64,000 nucleotides of DNA from Enterobacter kobei (GCF_018323985.1 NZ_AP024590.1:1798001-1862000), one strand, 5' to 3'; positions 1 through 8,842 are shown, counted from the first letter of the stretch. Program-made: numbers and translations. Notes: generated from the letters alone by a model not told the origin.

Positions 1-78
1 TTAGCAATATGAAATGTAAGAGGCTGTGAATTTTGGTGGGAAAGGGGCAGAAAGTGGGCGCGCGCGGCAGCAGAAAAG

Positions 79-110
79 CAAAAACCCCGCTCAGGTTTCC
101 CTGAGCGCGG
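79..110 (-). terminator. Rho-independent terminator after tRNA-Asn
   Basis: On the minus strand a GC-rich stem (CCGCGCTCAGG / CCTGAGCGGGG) with a short loop is followed by a T run, immediately downstream of the tRNA-Asn gene. Confidence 0.8.
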
Positions 111-120
111 CTCTCGAATT

Positions 121-196
121 TGGCTCCTCTGACTGGACTCGAACCAGTGACATACGGATTAACAGTCCGCCGTTCTACCGACTGAACTACAGAGGA
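121..196 (-). tRNA. tRNA-Asn (GUU)
   Basis: This is a complete 76-nt cloverleaf on the minus strand, starting TCCTCTGTAGTTC and ending in an encoded CCA. The anticodon loop reads CTGTTAA (anticodon GUU). The sequence is essentially that of the enterobacterial tRNA-Asn (asnT-type), which also lies next to mtfA in E. coli. Confidence 0.97.
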
Positions 197-296
197 ATCG
201 TGTGAACGGGGCGAATACTACTGGCCCCCGATAATTGTGTCAACAGTAAATTTAACTGGCTGATTCAACTGGCGAATTTTAGTTCAAATTGCTGTT

Positions 297-1094
297 TCAG
301 TGAACATAAGGCGGTTCATCGTTTACTGCGGCGCTATTGCCGCGCAGTCGCGCCAGCGGATCCTGCCGATAGAAATGGCAGAAACGCTGCCACAGTGCCG
401 GGAAACGCGGTGCGAACAGCTCGGGCGCGCTGAAGAAATATTCCGAAAGCACCGCGAAACATTCTGCGGGATCGGTGGCGGCATAGGCATCAATACTGGC
501 GGCGCTTTCGCCTACCAGGTCGATCTCGTCCTGAATGTTATTCATGGCGGCGTGGAGATCGTGCTCCCAGCCAGCCACTTCCCGCAGCGGGATCAGTGGG
601 ACGCCGCTGGCGCGATCGCCGTTTCGCGTATCGAGCTTATGCGCCACTTCATGAATGATCAGGTTAAAGCCGGAGGTGTCGAACGAATCCTGAATATCAA
701 GCCAGTTTAAGATCACCGGCCCCTGTTGCCAGCTTTGCCCCGATTGCACCACGCGCTGATTGTGCACCAGACCAATATCATCTTCCCACTCGTCGTCCAC
801 CACGAAAGGCGCAGGATAAATCAGCACTTCGTGAAAACCGTCTAACCACTCGATGCCCAGTTCCAGCACCGGTAAACAGAAGAGCAGGGCGATGCGGCAG
901 CTTTTCAGCTCATCGAGCTCCAGTCCCTGAAGGGCGACCAGCCGTTTTTGCTGCAAAAAACGATCGGCAAGCTGAACCAGCCGGTGTTGTTCCTCCGGTG
1001 TCAGGCTTGATAACATCGGCACGGCAAGCGCATTTTCCCAGGGGAGCGCCAGACTTCGTGCCGTTTCATTTGCTTTCCAGGGCCATTTAATCAT
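297..1094 (-). CDS. mtfA: MtfA, Mlc titration factor / M90 zinc metallopeptidase
   Basis: This 265-aa cytoplasmic protein is recognisable as MtfA by its MIKWPWK start and by the zinc-peptidase motif HEVAH at residues 148-152, with a downstream acidic stretch (DPAECFAVLSE) that supplies the third ligand region in this family. MtfA binds the glucose repressor Mlc and so affects ptsG expression; it also has aminopeptidase activity. An in-frame ATG lies 11 codons further upstream, but the internal start matches the known family length and N-terminus. The gene sits between tRNA-Asn and tRNA-Ser as in E. coli. No anomalies are visible. Confidence 0.93.
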   Translation of the reverse strand: MIKWPWKANETARSLALPWENALAVPMLSSLTPEEQHRLVQLADRFLQQKRLVALQGLELDELKSCRIALLFCLPVLELGIEWLDGFHEVLIYPAPFVVDDEWEDDIGLVHNQRVVQSGQSWQQGPVILNWLDIQDSFDTSGFNLIIHEVAHKLDTRNGDRASGVPLIPLREVAGWEHDLHAAMNNIQDEIDLVGESAASIDAYAATDPAECFAVLSEYFFSAPELFAPRFPALWQRFCHFYRQDPLARLRGNSAAVNDEPPYVH

Positions 1095-1187
1095 CGCTTT
1101 GCTCGCAAACTCGTCACTTGAACACAATTGCAGGGACAGGGTCTGTTAAAATGCCAAAGAACCTGGCATGATGGCAACCATCAGAAC

Positions 1188-1277
1188 GGAGAGATGCCGG
1201 AGCGGCTGAACGGACCAGTCTCGAAAACTGGAGTAGGGGCAACTCTACCGGGGGTTCAAATCCCCCTCTCTCCGCCA
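1188..1277 (+). tRNA. serU: tRNA-Ser (CGA)
   Basis: This 90-nt class II tRNA has a long variable arm and an encoded CCA. The anticodon loop CTCGAAA gives anticodon CGA. It is nearly identical to E. coli serU. Two compensatory changes in the anticodon stem (CCAGT/ACTGG) keep the pairing. This locus is a common phage attachment site in enterobacteria, but it looks intact and unoccupied here. Confidence 0.96.
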
Positions 1278-1409
1278 TTATTCAATCACTTATCCCGCTT
1301 CGTTTCAGTGACCGACGTCCCGTTGAGAAAATCCTTTAATCCCCTCCTGAACCGATAGTAGTCTGCCCGTCGTTATCTTGCTACCGCTTTAGTCTCAAAT
1401 CGCAGGCAT

Positions 1410-1436
1410 AAAAAAAGCCCGCACCAGAGGCGGGCT
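1410..1436 (-). terminator. Terminator of the porin gene
   Basis: On the minus strand the stem GCCCGC / GCGGGC with a 7-nt loop is followed by seven T residues. It lies 17 bp after the porin stop codon. Confidence 0.85.
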
Positions 1437-1452
1437 TAAGCACATGCTGTTA

Positions 1453-2631
1453 TCAGAACTGGTAGGTCAGACCAACGCCCACAACGTCATCCGTCGCGAT
1501 GCCGTTATCTTTGTAGAAGCTGTCGTCTTCATCCAGCATGTTGATTTTGTAATCAACATAGGTGGACATGTTTTTGTTGAAGTAGTAGGTCGCACCCACT
1601 TCAATGTAGTTCACCAGATCCTGGTCGACGTAGTCAGTACCGTGTTTAGTGCTGTTACCGCCAAGATCGTTACCTTTGGAGTACACCCATGCCAGGGACG
1701 GACGCAGACCAAAGTCGAACTGGTATTGCGCCACGGCTTCAAAGTTCTGGGTGTGGTTAGCGATACCCGCATCGCCGTAAGGCGTCATGTTATGCGTTTC
1801 GGCGTACATCATCGCCAGGTACAGGTTATACGCGTCGTACTTCAGGCCGACAGTCCAGGCATCGGCTTTATCGCCACCCGCAGCTTTGCTGTAACGATCG
1901 TCTAAACCACCGTTAATAACCTGCGCGTTAGTACGGTCAGACGTTGCATAGGCTGCACCCAGGCTCAGGCCTTCCAGCGCGCCCTGGAAATTATAGGAAG
2001 AAGACAGCCCGAAGCCGTCGCCGTTCTGGAAGCGTACGTCATCGTGACCGTTTTTGGTGCCTTCCTGGAAAGCATTAGCCTGATCTTCGTTCGCATTATC
2101 ACCTTCGTTATTGCCCTGATACTGCAGCGCAAAGTTCAGGCCTTCAACCGCCCCGAAGAAATCGGTGTTACGGTAGGTGGCTACGCCGTTCGCACGGCCA
2201 ACCATAAAGTTATCGGTCCAGGTGTAGGAATCGCCACCGAAGACCGGCAGCATATCGGTCCAGGCTTCAACGTCGTAGACCACGCCGTAGTTACGGCCAT
2301 AGTCGAATGAACCAAAATCATTCGATTTCAGCCCAGCAAAAGCCAGTTTTGCATAGGTGTTGTCACTGCCTTCGGTGTCGCTTGCCATGGTTTTCAGCAG
2401 CACCTGACCATAACCGCTCAGGCCGCTGTTGATCTGGGTTTCACCTTTAAAGCCCAGTTCCATAATGGTTTCATCGCCATCATCGCCCGGGTTATCAGAG
2501 AACGTATGACGGGCATCGACTTTACCGTACAGGTCCAGTTTATTGCCGTCTTTATTATAAATTTCAGCCGCGTTAGCCGCGCCAGCCACTAACAGGGCAG
2601 GCACAATAATTGCCAGTACTTTTCTTTTCAT
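1453..2631 (-). CDS. OmpC/OmpF-family outer membrane porin (YedS position)
   Basis: This 392-aa general porin forms trimeric 16-strand beta-barrels for passive diffusion of small solutes. It has a classic signal peptide (MKRKVLAIIVPALLVAGAANA, cleaved before AEIYNKDG), the conserved start of strand 1 (LDLYGK), a loop-3 motif like PVFGGDSY and a C-terminal phenylalanine (GLTYQF) needed for Bam recognition. A purine-rich ribosome site (AAGGGA) precedes the ATG. Its position beside vsr corresponds to yedS of E. coli, which is broken in K-12; here the gene is intact. It could also have been named an OmpC paralogue; the sequence alone does not separate these. Confidence 0.9.
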   Translation of the reverse strand: MKRKVLAIIVPALLVAGAANAAEIYNKDGNKLDLYGKVDARHTFSDNPGDDGDETIMELGFKGETQINSGLSGYGQVLLKTMASDTEGSDNTYAKLAFAGLKSNDFGSFDYGRNYGVVYDVEAWTDMLPVFGGDSYTWTDNFMVGRANGVATYRNTDFFGAVEGLNFALQYQGNNEGDNANEDQANAFQEGTKNGHDDVRFQNGDGFGLSSSYNFQGALEGLSLGAAYATSDRTNAQVINGGLDDRYSKAAGGDKADAWTVGLKYDAYNLYLAMMYAETHNMTPYGDAGIANHTQNFEAVAQYQFDFGLRPSLAWVYSKGNDLGGNSTKHGTDYVDQDLVNYIEVGATYYFNKNMSTYVDYKINMLDEDDSFYKDNGIATDDVVGVGLTYQF

Positions 2632-3184
2632 TATTTAATCCCTTTGCATCATATGAATAATAATTTATATGAATATATGTGATTGGAGGTTAAATCACAG
2701 CCCCGATACTATTCTATAAAGTTCATATTTTTTTAAAAGAAAGGTGTAAGTAAATCATATTATATATTGCAATTTGTTTCTTGAATTTGATTTATTTTTT
2801 CTATGAATATCAATGGCATAAATCCATTATTGAGACTTATATAATTGCTCTTTAATTAAATTTATGTGGGTTTTATGTTAGCGGAATTCATCGTGTTTAT
2901 TGATGTGGCTATAATAATTCACGTGACGAATGAATATGGCGTAAGCAAAAAAAAGCCAACCCAAACGGGCTGGCCAGGTGGAAGCAATAGCATGATAACG
3001 AAATGAAAGAATATAAATAAGTCGTTCAGGTTAATAACGGCGGAATAATGACATGAAAGGGAATTTGCCTGCAACGTTAATTATGTTTTTAAGGTGTGAT
3101 AGCACGCGGCTGCTACACTGGCGTTATACCCGGTAAAGCAACAGCCGGTAAGGTAAAACCTGACAATAAGGAGAGAACAGGGCA
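2632..3184. other. Porin/vsr divergent intergenic region, AT-rich
   Basis: This 553-bp stretch has no convincing protein gene. The half next to the porin is strongly AT-rich, as expected for an OmpR/H-NS-controlled porin promoter, with a plausible minus-strand -10 (TATAGAAT) near 2711-2718. No individual OmpR site could be assigned. The middle carries the candidate small RNA described separately. In E. coli the dcm gene would directly precede vsr, but no trace of a dcm reading frame is visible here. Confidence 0.6.
2946..3020 (-). ncRNA. Candidate small RNA (RseX-like position)
   Basis: On the minus strand a strong intrinsic terminator (GCCAGCCC-GTTT-GGGTTGGC followed by eight T residues, about 2947-2974) has no upstream protein gene. 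A possible promoter (-35 TTATTA, 16 bp, -10 TATATT near 3010-3037) would give an RNA of roughly 60-75 nt. E. coli encodes RseX, an Hfq-dependent RNA acting on ompA and ompC, just upstream of yedS and in the same orientation, which is the arrangement seen here. The identity as RseX is inferred from position and structure; the sequence was not aligned. Confidence 0.4.
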
Positions 3185-3655
3185 ATGGCGGATGTGCATG
3201 ACAAAGCGACGCGCAGTAAGAATATGCGCGCCATCGGGACGCACGATACGGCAATAGAGCAGCGCGTGGCTGGCCTGCTCACCAGCCTCGGGCTGGCGTT
3301 TCGCGTGCAGGATGCCGCGCTTCCCGGTCGGCCGGACTTTGTTATTGATGACTATCAGTGTGTGATTTTTACCCACGGCTGCTTCTGGCATCACCACGAC
3401 TGCTACCTGTTTAAAGTTCCGGCGACGCGTACGGATTTCTGGCTGGCGAAGATCGGCAAGAACGTGGAGCGCGATCAGCGCGATATCACGCAGCTGCGGG
3501 CAAATGGCTGGCGGGTGCTGGTAGTGTGGGAGTGCGCCCTGCGCGGGCGGCAGAAGCTGAGTGATGAGCGCCTGAGCGTGCGGCTGGAAGAGTGGATCTG
3601 CGGCGGCGGCGAGGCCGCACAGATCGACACGCAGGGGATCCAGACTATTTCTTGA
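3185..3655 (+). CDS. vsr: Vsr, very-short-patch repair endonuclease
   Basis: This 156-aa protein nicks 5' of T in T:G mismatches that arise by deamination of 5-methylcytosine at Dcm sites. The family core is clear: PDFVIDDYQCVIFTHGCFWH with the catalytic aspartate (Asp51 in E. coli numbering), zinc-binding Cys/His residues in HGCFWHHHDC, and the WRVLVVWECALRGR block. The ATG follows an AGGAG ribosome site. In E. coli vsr overlaps the end of dcm; here no dcm lies upstream, so vsr stands alone. Its 3' end overlaps the convergent yedA by 11 bp. Confidence 0.95.
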   Translation: MADVHDKATRSKNMRAIGTHDTAIEQRVAGLLTSLGLAFRVQDAALPGRPDFVIDDYQCVIFTHGCFWHHHDCYLFKVPATRTDFWLAKIGKNVERDQRDITQLRANGWRVLVVWECALRGRQKLSDERLSVRLEEWICGGGEAAQIDTQGIQTIS

Positions 3656-4556
3656 TCTCGCACGGTGTCACCACCGGGCGGGCAGGGAACAGGTATTTCC
3701 CCAGCGTCACCAGCACTACCGCAAGAATAATGATGCCCAGCGCCAGCCACTCCACCGGCGACAGAACCTCACCGGCAAAGGTGGTACCCAGCAGCACCGC
3801 CACCACCGGATTCACATAGGCGTAGCTGGTCGCGACAGCCGGGGTGGTATTGCGAATAAGGTACATGTACGCGCTGATGGCGATAATCGAACCAAAGATT
3901 GCCAGATAGCCCACCGCTAAAAAGCCTGACAGCGTCGGCAGGGTGGTGAGGCTTTCCCCGGTGATCCAGGACGCCGCCAGCAGCACGATGCCCGCCGCCA
4001 GCATTTCAATAGCACCCGCCATCATGCCGACCGGCAGTGCAATGCGCGAACCGTACACCGAGCCAAACGCCCAGCTTAGCGAGCCGATTAAGATCATCAC
4101 CGCACCCAGCGGATTGCCACTCAGGTTGCCGCCGCTGTTAAGCAGCACAATACCGCTCAGGCCAATGGCGATGCCAAGCCACTCCAGCTTGCGGGTCTGG
4201 ATCCCAAAAAAATGGCTGAAACAGAGTGTGAATAGCGGCACCGTCGCCACCACGACCGCGGCAATCCCCGACGGGACGTTCTGATGCTCAGCGACGGTGA
4301 CCATACCATTACCCACCGCCAGCAGTAATACACCGATCAGCGCGGCGTTAAGCAGTGGACGCAGCGGTGGTAACCGGTGCCCGGTAAACAGCAGAAACGT
4401 CAGCAGCAGCACGCCCGCCGTCAGAAAGCGGACGCCCGCCATCATCAGTGGCGGCCAGCTTTCGACCCCGACTCGAATGACAAAGTAGGTGGAACCCCAG
4501 ATAATATAAAGCGCGAAAAGAGAACCAATAAGCGGTAAAAGCTGCCTGAAACGCAT
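3645..4556 (-). CDS. yedA: YedA, EamA/DMT-family inner membrane transporter
   Basis: This 303-aa integral membrane protein has about ten hydrophobic segments arranged as two EamA repeats of five. The typical first helix is LIGSLFALYIIWGSTYFVIR, and the second repeat begins near residue 150 (GAVMILIGSLSWAFGSVYGS). It matches YedA of E. coli in length and gene context. The family exports amino acids or metabolites; the substrate of YedA is not established. It is convergent with vsr. Confidence 0.9.
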   Translation of the reverse strand: MRFRQLLPLIGSLFALYIIWGSTYFVIRVGVESWPPLMMAGVRFLTAGVLLLTFLLFTGHRLPPLRPLLNAALIGVLLLAVGNGMVTVAEHQNVPSGIAAVVVATVPLFTLCFSHFFGIQTRKLEWLGIAIGLSGIVLLNSGGNLSGNPLGAVMILIGSLSWAFGSVYGSRIALPVGMMAGAIEMLAAGIVLLAASWITGESLTTLPTLSGFLAVGYLAIFGSIIAISAYMYLIRNTTPAVATSYAYVNPVVAVLLGTTFAGEVLSPVEWLALGIIILAVVLVTLGKYLFPARPVVTPCEIKK

Positions 4557-4734
4557 ACGCCCTCACGGCGGTATCAAAAGAAGATTTACAGTAAACGACA
4601 AAACTACTTAGCTGGCGAGTCATTTAGTCATCTGTAAATGTTAATTTTTTGTTGACTTCGCCACCAGCATTTCACAGCAGCCATTTATGCTCCATACTCA
4701 TTGTTATATCAGCAAAAAAGAGAAGGAATGTATT

Positions 4735-5646
4735 TTGGCGGGAAGTAGTTTATTAACGTTACTGGACGACATTGCCACCTTACTGGATGACATCTCTGTC
4801 ATGGGCAAACTGGCAGCGAAAAAGACGGCGGGCGTGCTCGGCGATGATTTGTCGCTTAACGCGCAGCAGGTGTCCGGCGTGCGCGCCAACCGCGAGCTGC
4901 CGGTCGTGTGGAGTGTGGCGAAAGGATCGCTGCTCAATAAAGTGATCCTTGTGCCACTGGCGTTGCTCATCAGCGCCTTTATTCCGTGGGCGATCACGCC
5001 GCTGTTAATGGTGGGCGGGGCGTTTTTATGTTTTGAAGGTGTTGAAAAGGTACTGCATACTCTGCATGCCCGTAAGCATAAAGAAACGCCGGAAGCGCGC
5101 CAGCAGCGTCTCGACGCCATCGCCGCGCAGGATCCGAAAACCTTCGAGCGCGATAAAGTCAAAGGCGCGATACGCACCGATTTTATTCTGTCGGCAGAGA
5201 TTGTCGCCATCACGCTCGGTATTGTTGCCGATGCGCCGCTGCTCAACCAGGTTCTGATACTGTCCGGTATCGCACTGGTGGTAACGATTGGCGTGTATGG
5301 CCTGGTCGGGGTGATCGTCAAACTGGATGATGTGGGTTACTGGCTGGCGGAGAAGCCCGGTGCTGTGGCAAGATCGGTGGGTAAAGGCCTGCTGGTGGTT
5401 GCCCCCTGGCTGATGAAATCGCTCACTATTATCGGCACCTTAGCCATGTTTCTGGTGGGCGGCGGGATCGTGGTGCACGGCATTCCTCCGTTGCATCATG
5501 CGATTGAACATATGGCCGCCGCACACGGTGCGGTGGTTCAGGCAACCTTACCGATGCTGGCTAATTTAGTGCTGGGCTTTGTGATTGGCCTGGCCGTTGT
5601 GGCGGTGGTAAAAGGTATCGCGCGGTTACGCGGCGTAAAGGAGTAA
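4735..5646 (+). CDS. yedI: YedI, DUF808 inner membrane protein
   Basis: This 303-aa multi-pass membrane protein of the DUF808 family has unknown function. It begins MAGSSLLTLLDDIATLLDD, as YedI does, if translation starts at the TTG at 4735, which sits 7 nt behind an AGAAGGA ribosome site. An upstream in-frame ATG at 4687 lacks a ribosome site and would add 16 atypical residues. Several long hydrophobic segments follow (for example residues near 66-95 and 160-210). A terminator lies 8 bp downstream. Confidence 0.88.
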   Translation: MAGSSLLTLLDDIATLLDDISVMGKLAAKKTAGVLGDDLSLNAQQVSGVRANRELPVVWSVAKGSLLNKVILVPLALLISAFIPWAITPLLMVGGAFLCFEGVEKVLHTLHARKHKETPEARQQRLDAIAAQDPKTFERDKVKGAIRTDFILSAEIVAITLGIVADAPLLNQVLILSGIALVVTIGVYGLVGVIVKLDDVGYWLAEKPGAVARSVGKGLLVVAPWLMKSLTIIGTLAMFLVGGGIVVHGIPPLHHAIEHMAAAHGAVVQATLPMLANLVLGFVIGLAVVAVVKGIARLRGVKE

Positions 5647-5653
5647 TCCTCTT

Positions 5654-5678
5654 CAGCCCGGCACTGCCGGGCTTTTTT
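5654..5678 (+). terminator. Terminator after yedI
   Basis: The stem AGCCCGGC / GCCGGGCT with an ACT loop is followed by six T residues, between yedI and dgcQ. Confidence 0.85.
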
Positions 5679-5712
5679 ACCGGCACAACCTTAAAACTCA
5701 GGAAAACGCGCT

Positions 5713-7383
5713 GTGCTGTTAAAAAAGTTTTGCCTCTTTTGTGATCCTGCGCGGATCGTAAACCTCTGCTTTACCATTGTTCTGGTTAGCTCAACGCTGC
5801 TTACCTGGCGTGAAGCCGTGGTGCTGGAAGATGCCTATGCCGCCAGCCAGCGTACCACGCTTGAAAAAGCCACCTCTGCTCTGGATCGGCAGATGCAAAC
5901 AGGCCTCAACCTGTTGCTGTTTTATCACAACAGTATGCAGACCGCGATGCAGACCCCGCTTGCTTTAAAAGTCCTCCATGATACCCGGCAGGAATTTGAC
6001 GCTGTCCGCCGGCAACCTTCATGGCAGATTAATGGCTATGCCCGACGCACGTTGCCGATTAACGGCGTGAGCGATGCCTTTGTACAGCAACACCCGATGC
6101 TGAACCGTGATATTCCCGGCTTTGGCGATGAAATGATTGCCGCCCAGGAAGTGGCCTACATGATGCGTCTGTCGGTGGTTTATCCGGTGGCGCCGTCACG
6201 GGCCATTTATGTCTCACGCGCGGGCTATTTTGTTTCCACCAGCACCCCGGCAGACAGTGAAGATACGGCCGCACGTTATCAGAGGATCATTGATTCTTCC
6301 TGGTTCAGCGGTCAGTCCGTTAGCGAGAATCCTACGCGTGACGTACGCTGGTTCGCCCGCACTGGCTATGGTGGTGAATTCATTACCGCCAGCATACCGC
6401 TCGATTATCAGCAGTACTGGTACGGTACTGTCGCGCTGCAGTTCCCGGTCGCTTTCTTTAAACAGCAACTGGAAGACACACTTAATGATGATGATAAAGG
6501 CGAGTACCAGCTCTACGACGAACAGTTTCGTCTGATCACCGCGTCGACGAACGACAACGCGGCACCAGCGGTGTTCAATGACACAGACCGGCATGAACTG
6601 CTTCAGGCGATGGCGATGAAAAGCGCCGGTAATCTGCATCTCGGCAGCCTGTTTGTCAGCTGGCAAAAACTGAAGCATTTCGATGGCGTGCTGATCCGTA
6701 TCCATTCTCTCAGTGCGGGCCTCGATGGTGATTTTGGCACCATCAGCATTGTGATCGCGCTACTGTGGCTACTGTTCACCACGATGGTACTGATCTCGTG
6801 GGGGGTGATCCGCCGGATGGTACGCAATATGTCTGAGATGCAAAGTTCGTTGCAGTGGCAGGCCTGGCACGATCCCTTAACCCGACTGAGCAACCGCGGC
6901 GGGCTTTTTAATCAGGCGAAAAAACTCACCGCGTACAGCCAGCAAACCGGCGAGCCGATAGCGGTCATCCAGATTGATCTCGACCACTTTAAGCAGGTTA
7001 ATGACCGCCACGGCCATCAGGCGGGCGATCGTGTGCTGACGCATGTGGCCCGCTTGATCAGTAATACGCTTAGGGCGGATGATGTGGCCGGCCGCGTCGG
7101 TGGGGAAGAGTTTTGTGTGATCATACCGAACGCGACGCTGGCACAGGCGGCTGAGATTGCGGAGCGTATCCGCACGCGCATTGCTGCGAAAGAAATCCTG
7201 CTGCCGAAAGGCCGTACGCTGCGCATCACCGCCTCGCTCGGAGTCAGCAGCGGTGTGGTGGATGATCTGGTGAATTTTGAGTTATTGCAGTCCATTGCCG
7301 ACAATCGGCTTTACCATGCCAAACGCAGCGGGCGCAACCAGGTGTGCGCCAGCGGTGAATATCAGGGCTCGCCGAGCCAGTAA
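5713..7383 (+). CDS. dgcQ: DgcQ (YedQ), membrane diguanylate cyclase
   Basis: This 556-aa protein makes cyclic di-GMP from two GTP. It has a transmembrane helix at about 16-32, a periplasmic sensor region to about 340, a second helix at about 343-363 and a cytoplasmic GGDEF domain. The active site is GGEEF at 463-467, and the allosteric inhibitory site RxxD (R454-D457) is retained five residues upstream. Translation starts at a GTG preceded by AGGAAAA. In E. coli and Salmonella the orthologue influences cellulose production. The gene overlaps the convergent yedP by 22 bp. Confidence 0.93.
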   Translation: MLLKKFCLFCDPARIVNLCFTIVLVSSTLLTWREAVVLEDAYAASQRTTLEKATSALDRQMQTGLNLLLFYHNSMQTAMQTPLALKVLHDTRQEFDAVRRQPSWQINGYARRTLPINGVSDAFVQQHPMLNRDIPGFGDEMIAAQEVAYMMRLSVVYPVAPSRAIYVSRAGYFVSTSTPADSEDTAARYQRIIDSSWFSGQSVSENPTRDVRWFARTGYGGEFITASIPLDYQQYWYGTVALQFPVAFFKQQLEDTLNDDDKGEYQLYDEQFRLITASTNDNAAPAVFNDTDRHELLQAMAMKSAGNLHLGSLFVSWQKLKHFDGVLIRIHSLSAGLDGDFGTISIVIALLWLLFTTMVLISWGVIRRMVRNMSEMQSSLQWQAWHDPLTRLSNRGGLFNQAKKLTAYSQQTGEPIAVIQIDLDHFKQVNDRHGHQAGDRVLTHVARLISNTLRADDVAGRVGGEEFCVIIPNATLAQAAEIAERIRTRIAAKEILLPKGRTLRITASLGVSSGVVDDLVNFELLQSIADNRLYHAKRSGRNQVCASGEYQGSPSQ

Positions 7384-8177
7384 TCCAGGCCTTCGCGCCA
7401 GCCGGCCGGGCCTTTGAGTTCCGTGCGGTAGACGCGGTCTGGATCGTCATTACGCAGCGCCACGCCGTCGCGGTTAAGGCCTTTGACGACCACGGCGAAA
7501 TCGACGTTATCCAGCAGCGGGGCGTCGTTCGGACCATCCCCGAGGCCAAGGGTGATATGAGGGTGGCCGTCGCGCTGGCGGTACTGTTTTGTCAGCCAGT
7601 TGACGGCCTGATCTTTGCCACCGCTCTCATCCAGCACGTGCCAGTAACGCGCGCCCTGCATAAAACGCAATCCCAGCCCCGCCAGCGTGTCGCTGAACAG
7701 CGCCATGCGTTCATCGCTGTCGCGCCAGATCAGCGTCTCAGAGGCCTCGTGCAGGCGTGCCAGAGCCGCCTGCGCAGGCGTCAGCCCGGTCACCTCCGCC
7801 AGCACGCGATCTTCCATCTCGCTAAATAGCGTAAATTTGTAGCCATTTTGCTCACGCAGCTGTGTCAGTACCTTGACCACTTCATCATGCGTGGCGCCAT
7901 TGATCAGCCGCGGGTAGTCCGCATGATCCTGCCAGCGGGTGTCGAGCTGGATCACCGCGCCATTCTCGGCAATAAACGGCAGATCCTTAAGGCCGAGGCT
8001 TTTCTGAAGCGCCAGCATGTCGGCAGCCGTTTTACTGCTGCACAGAATGACCGGGATGTTATGCTGGCCTAGGCGGCTCAGCCACTCTGCGGCGGGCTGC
8101 CAGTCATACGTATGGCTGTCCAGCAGGGTGCCATCGAGATCGCTAAAAACCAGTAGGGGGTCGTGCAGGGTTGGCAT
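7362..8177 (-). CDS. yedP: YedP, mannosyl-3-phosphoglycerate phosphatase
   Basis: This 271-aa HAD-superfamily phosphatase of the Cof/MPGP type shows motif I DLDGTLLDS near the N-terminus, motif II in ILCSSKTAADM, the substrate-cap sequence AENGAVI and motif IV GLGDGPNDAPLL. The family dephosphorylates mannosyl-3-phosphoglycerate in solute synthesis. The physiological role in enterobacteria, which lack the matching synthase, is unclear. Its 3' end overlaps dgcQ. Confidence 0.9.
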   Translation of the reverse strand: MPTLHDPLLVFSDLDGTLLDSHTYDWQPAAEWLSRLGQHNIPVILCSSKTAADMLALQKSLGLKDLPFIAENGAVIQLDTRWQDHADYPRLINGATHDEVVKVLTQLREQNGYKFTLFSEMEDRVLAEVTGLTPAQAALARLHEASETLIWRDSDERMALFSDTLAGLGLRFMQGARYWHVLDESGGKDQAVNWLTKQYRQRDGHPHITLGLGDGPNDAPLLDNVDFAVVVKGLNRDGVALRNDDPDRVYRTELKGPAGWREGLDYWLGEP

Positions 8178-8357
8178 AAAACGGCTCCTGTAGTGCGGAT
8201 AAATGTGCGCGATGCTAAGAAAAATCTCAAATACCTTGTGGTTTTGTAAGGCTTCTTCTCAGGGGCACAAGGCTGCAAGTCTTCTGCCGTGCGACCTCGC
8301 CATTTATAACCTTAATGAATTCTATGTAAGTGAATTATTACCAATGTAAATATATCC

Positions 8358-8386
8358 TTGTCACCTATCTCAATAGTAGATACATT
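8358..8386 (+). promoter_or_regulatory. dsrA promoter
   Basis: A -35 TTGTCA and a -10 TACATT (within GATACATT) are separated by 17 bp. They end four bases before the first base expected for DsrA. The E. coli dsrA promoter has the same layout and is temperature-responsive. Confidence 0.8.
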
Positions 8387-8389
8387 CTC

Positions 8390-8477
8390 AGCACATCAGA
8401 TTTCCTGGTGTAACGAATTTTCAAGTGCTTCTTGCAATCGCAAGTTTTAACCCGGCCTCCCCAGGCCGGGTTTTTTT
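8390..8477 (+). ncRNA. dsrA: DsrA small RNA
   Basis: This 88-nt RNA matches E. coli DsrA closely at its 5' end (AGCACATCAGATTTCCTGGT), the first stem-loop that pairs with the rpoS leader. The middle stem-loop (CTTGCAATCGCAAG) differs from E. coli but keeps its pairing. It ends with a strong terminator (CCCGGCCTCCCCAGGCCGGG plus a T run). DsrA with Hfq activates rpoS translation and represses hns. It lies beside yodD, dsrB and rcsA, as in E. coli. Confidence 0.93.
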
Positions 8478-8489
8478 ATATCCGTAAGC

Positions 8490-8714
8490 TTAGCGGTTAA
8501 TTTCTGACGCGCTAAAGTCATGGATATCCAGCTCAAAAGCCTCTGCCAGTTCCCGCCACGTATGATAATCACGCCCGTCAACGCTCACCCGTTGCCCGTC
8601 ATCGCTGTCAACGCGATGAATATTGCTTTCGCTGATTTCATTAATGGCCGCCAGCAGGGCGTCGACATTAATTTCGCCTTCACCAGAAGGTTTATTGCCG
8701 TGATCGCCTTTCAT
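8490..8714 (-). CDS. yodD: YodD, stress-induced small protein
   Basis: This 74-aa acidic protein is recognisable as YodD by its C-terminal half (VDALLAAINEISES, then GRDYHTWRELAEAFELDIHDFS). In E. coli yodD is induced by peroxide and acid stress, and its molecular role is unknown. The ATG is preceded by GAGGTAA on the minus strand. The N-terminal 15 residues differ from E. coli, as is common in this family. Confidence 0.9.
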   Translation of the reverse strand: MKGDHGNKPSGEGEINVDALLAAINEISESNIHRVDSDDGQRVSVDGRDYHTWRELAEAFELDIHDFSASEINR

Positions 8715-8842
8715 TGCCGTTACCTCTTTCGCCCCGACAGCCTAAGTATAGACGGTGGAGAAAAGCAGCAATCAGGCAGATGAACGCTGTCAGAAGACGG
8801 GTTTTGTTCTACACTGGCAAAAATGCACTCAGGAGGATGAAA

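Larger units (their letters stand above)
8178..8489. other. yedP-yodD intergenic region
   Basis: Apart from the DsrA RNA and its promoter, this 312-bp stretch contains the yedP upstream region (8178-8300). Nothing else recognisable was seen in it. Confidence 0.7.

Noticed and set aside
300..710. Open frame on the plus strand over mtfA
   Set aside because: It is antisense to a well-supported gene, has no family resemblance and has the composition of a shadow frame.
1128..1358. Plus-strand frame across tRNA-Ser
   Set aside because: It reads through the tRNA gene and is not a plausible protein.
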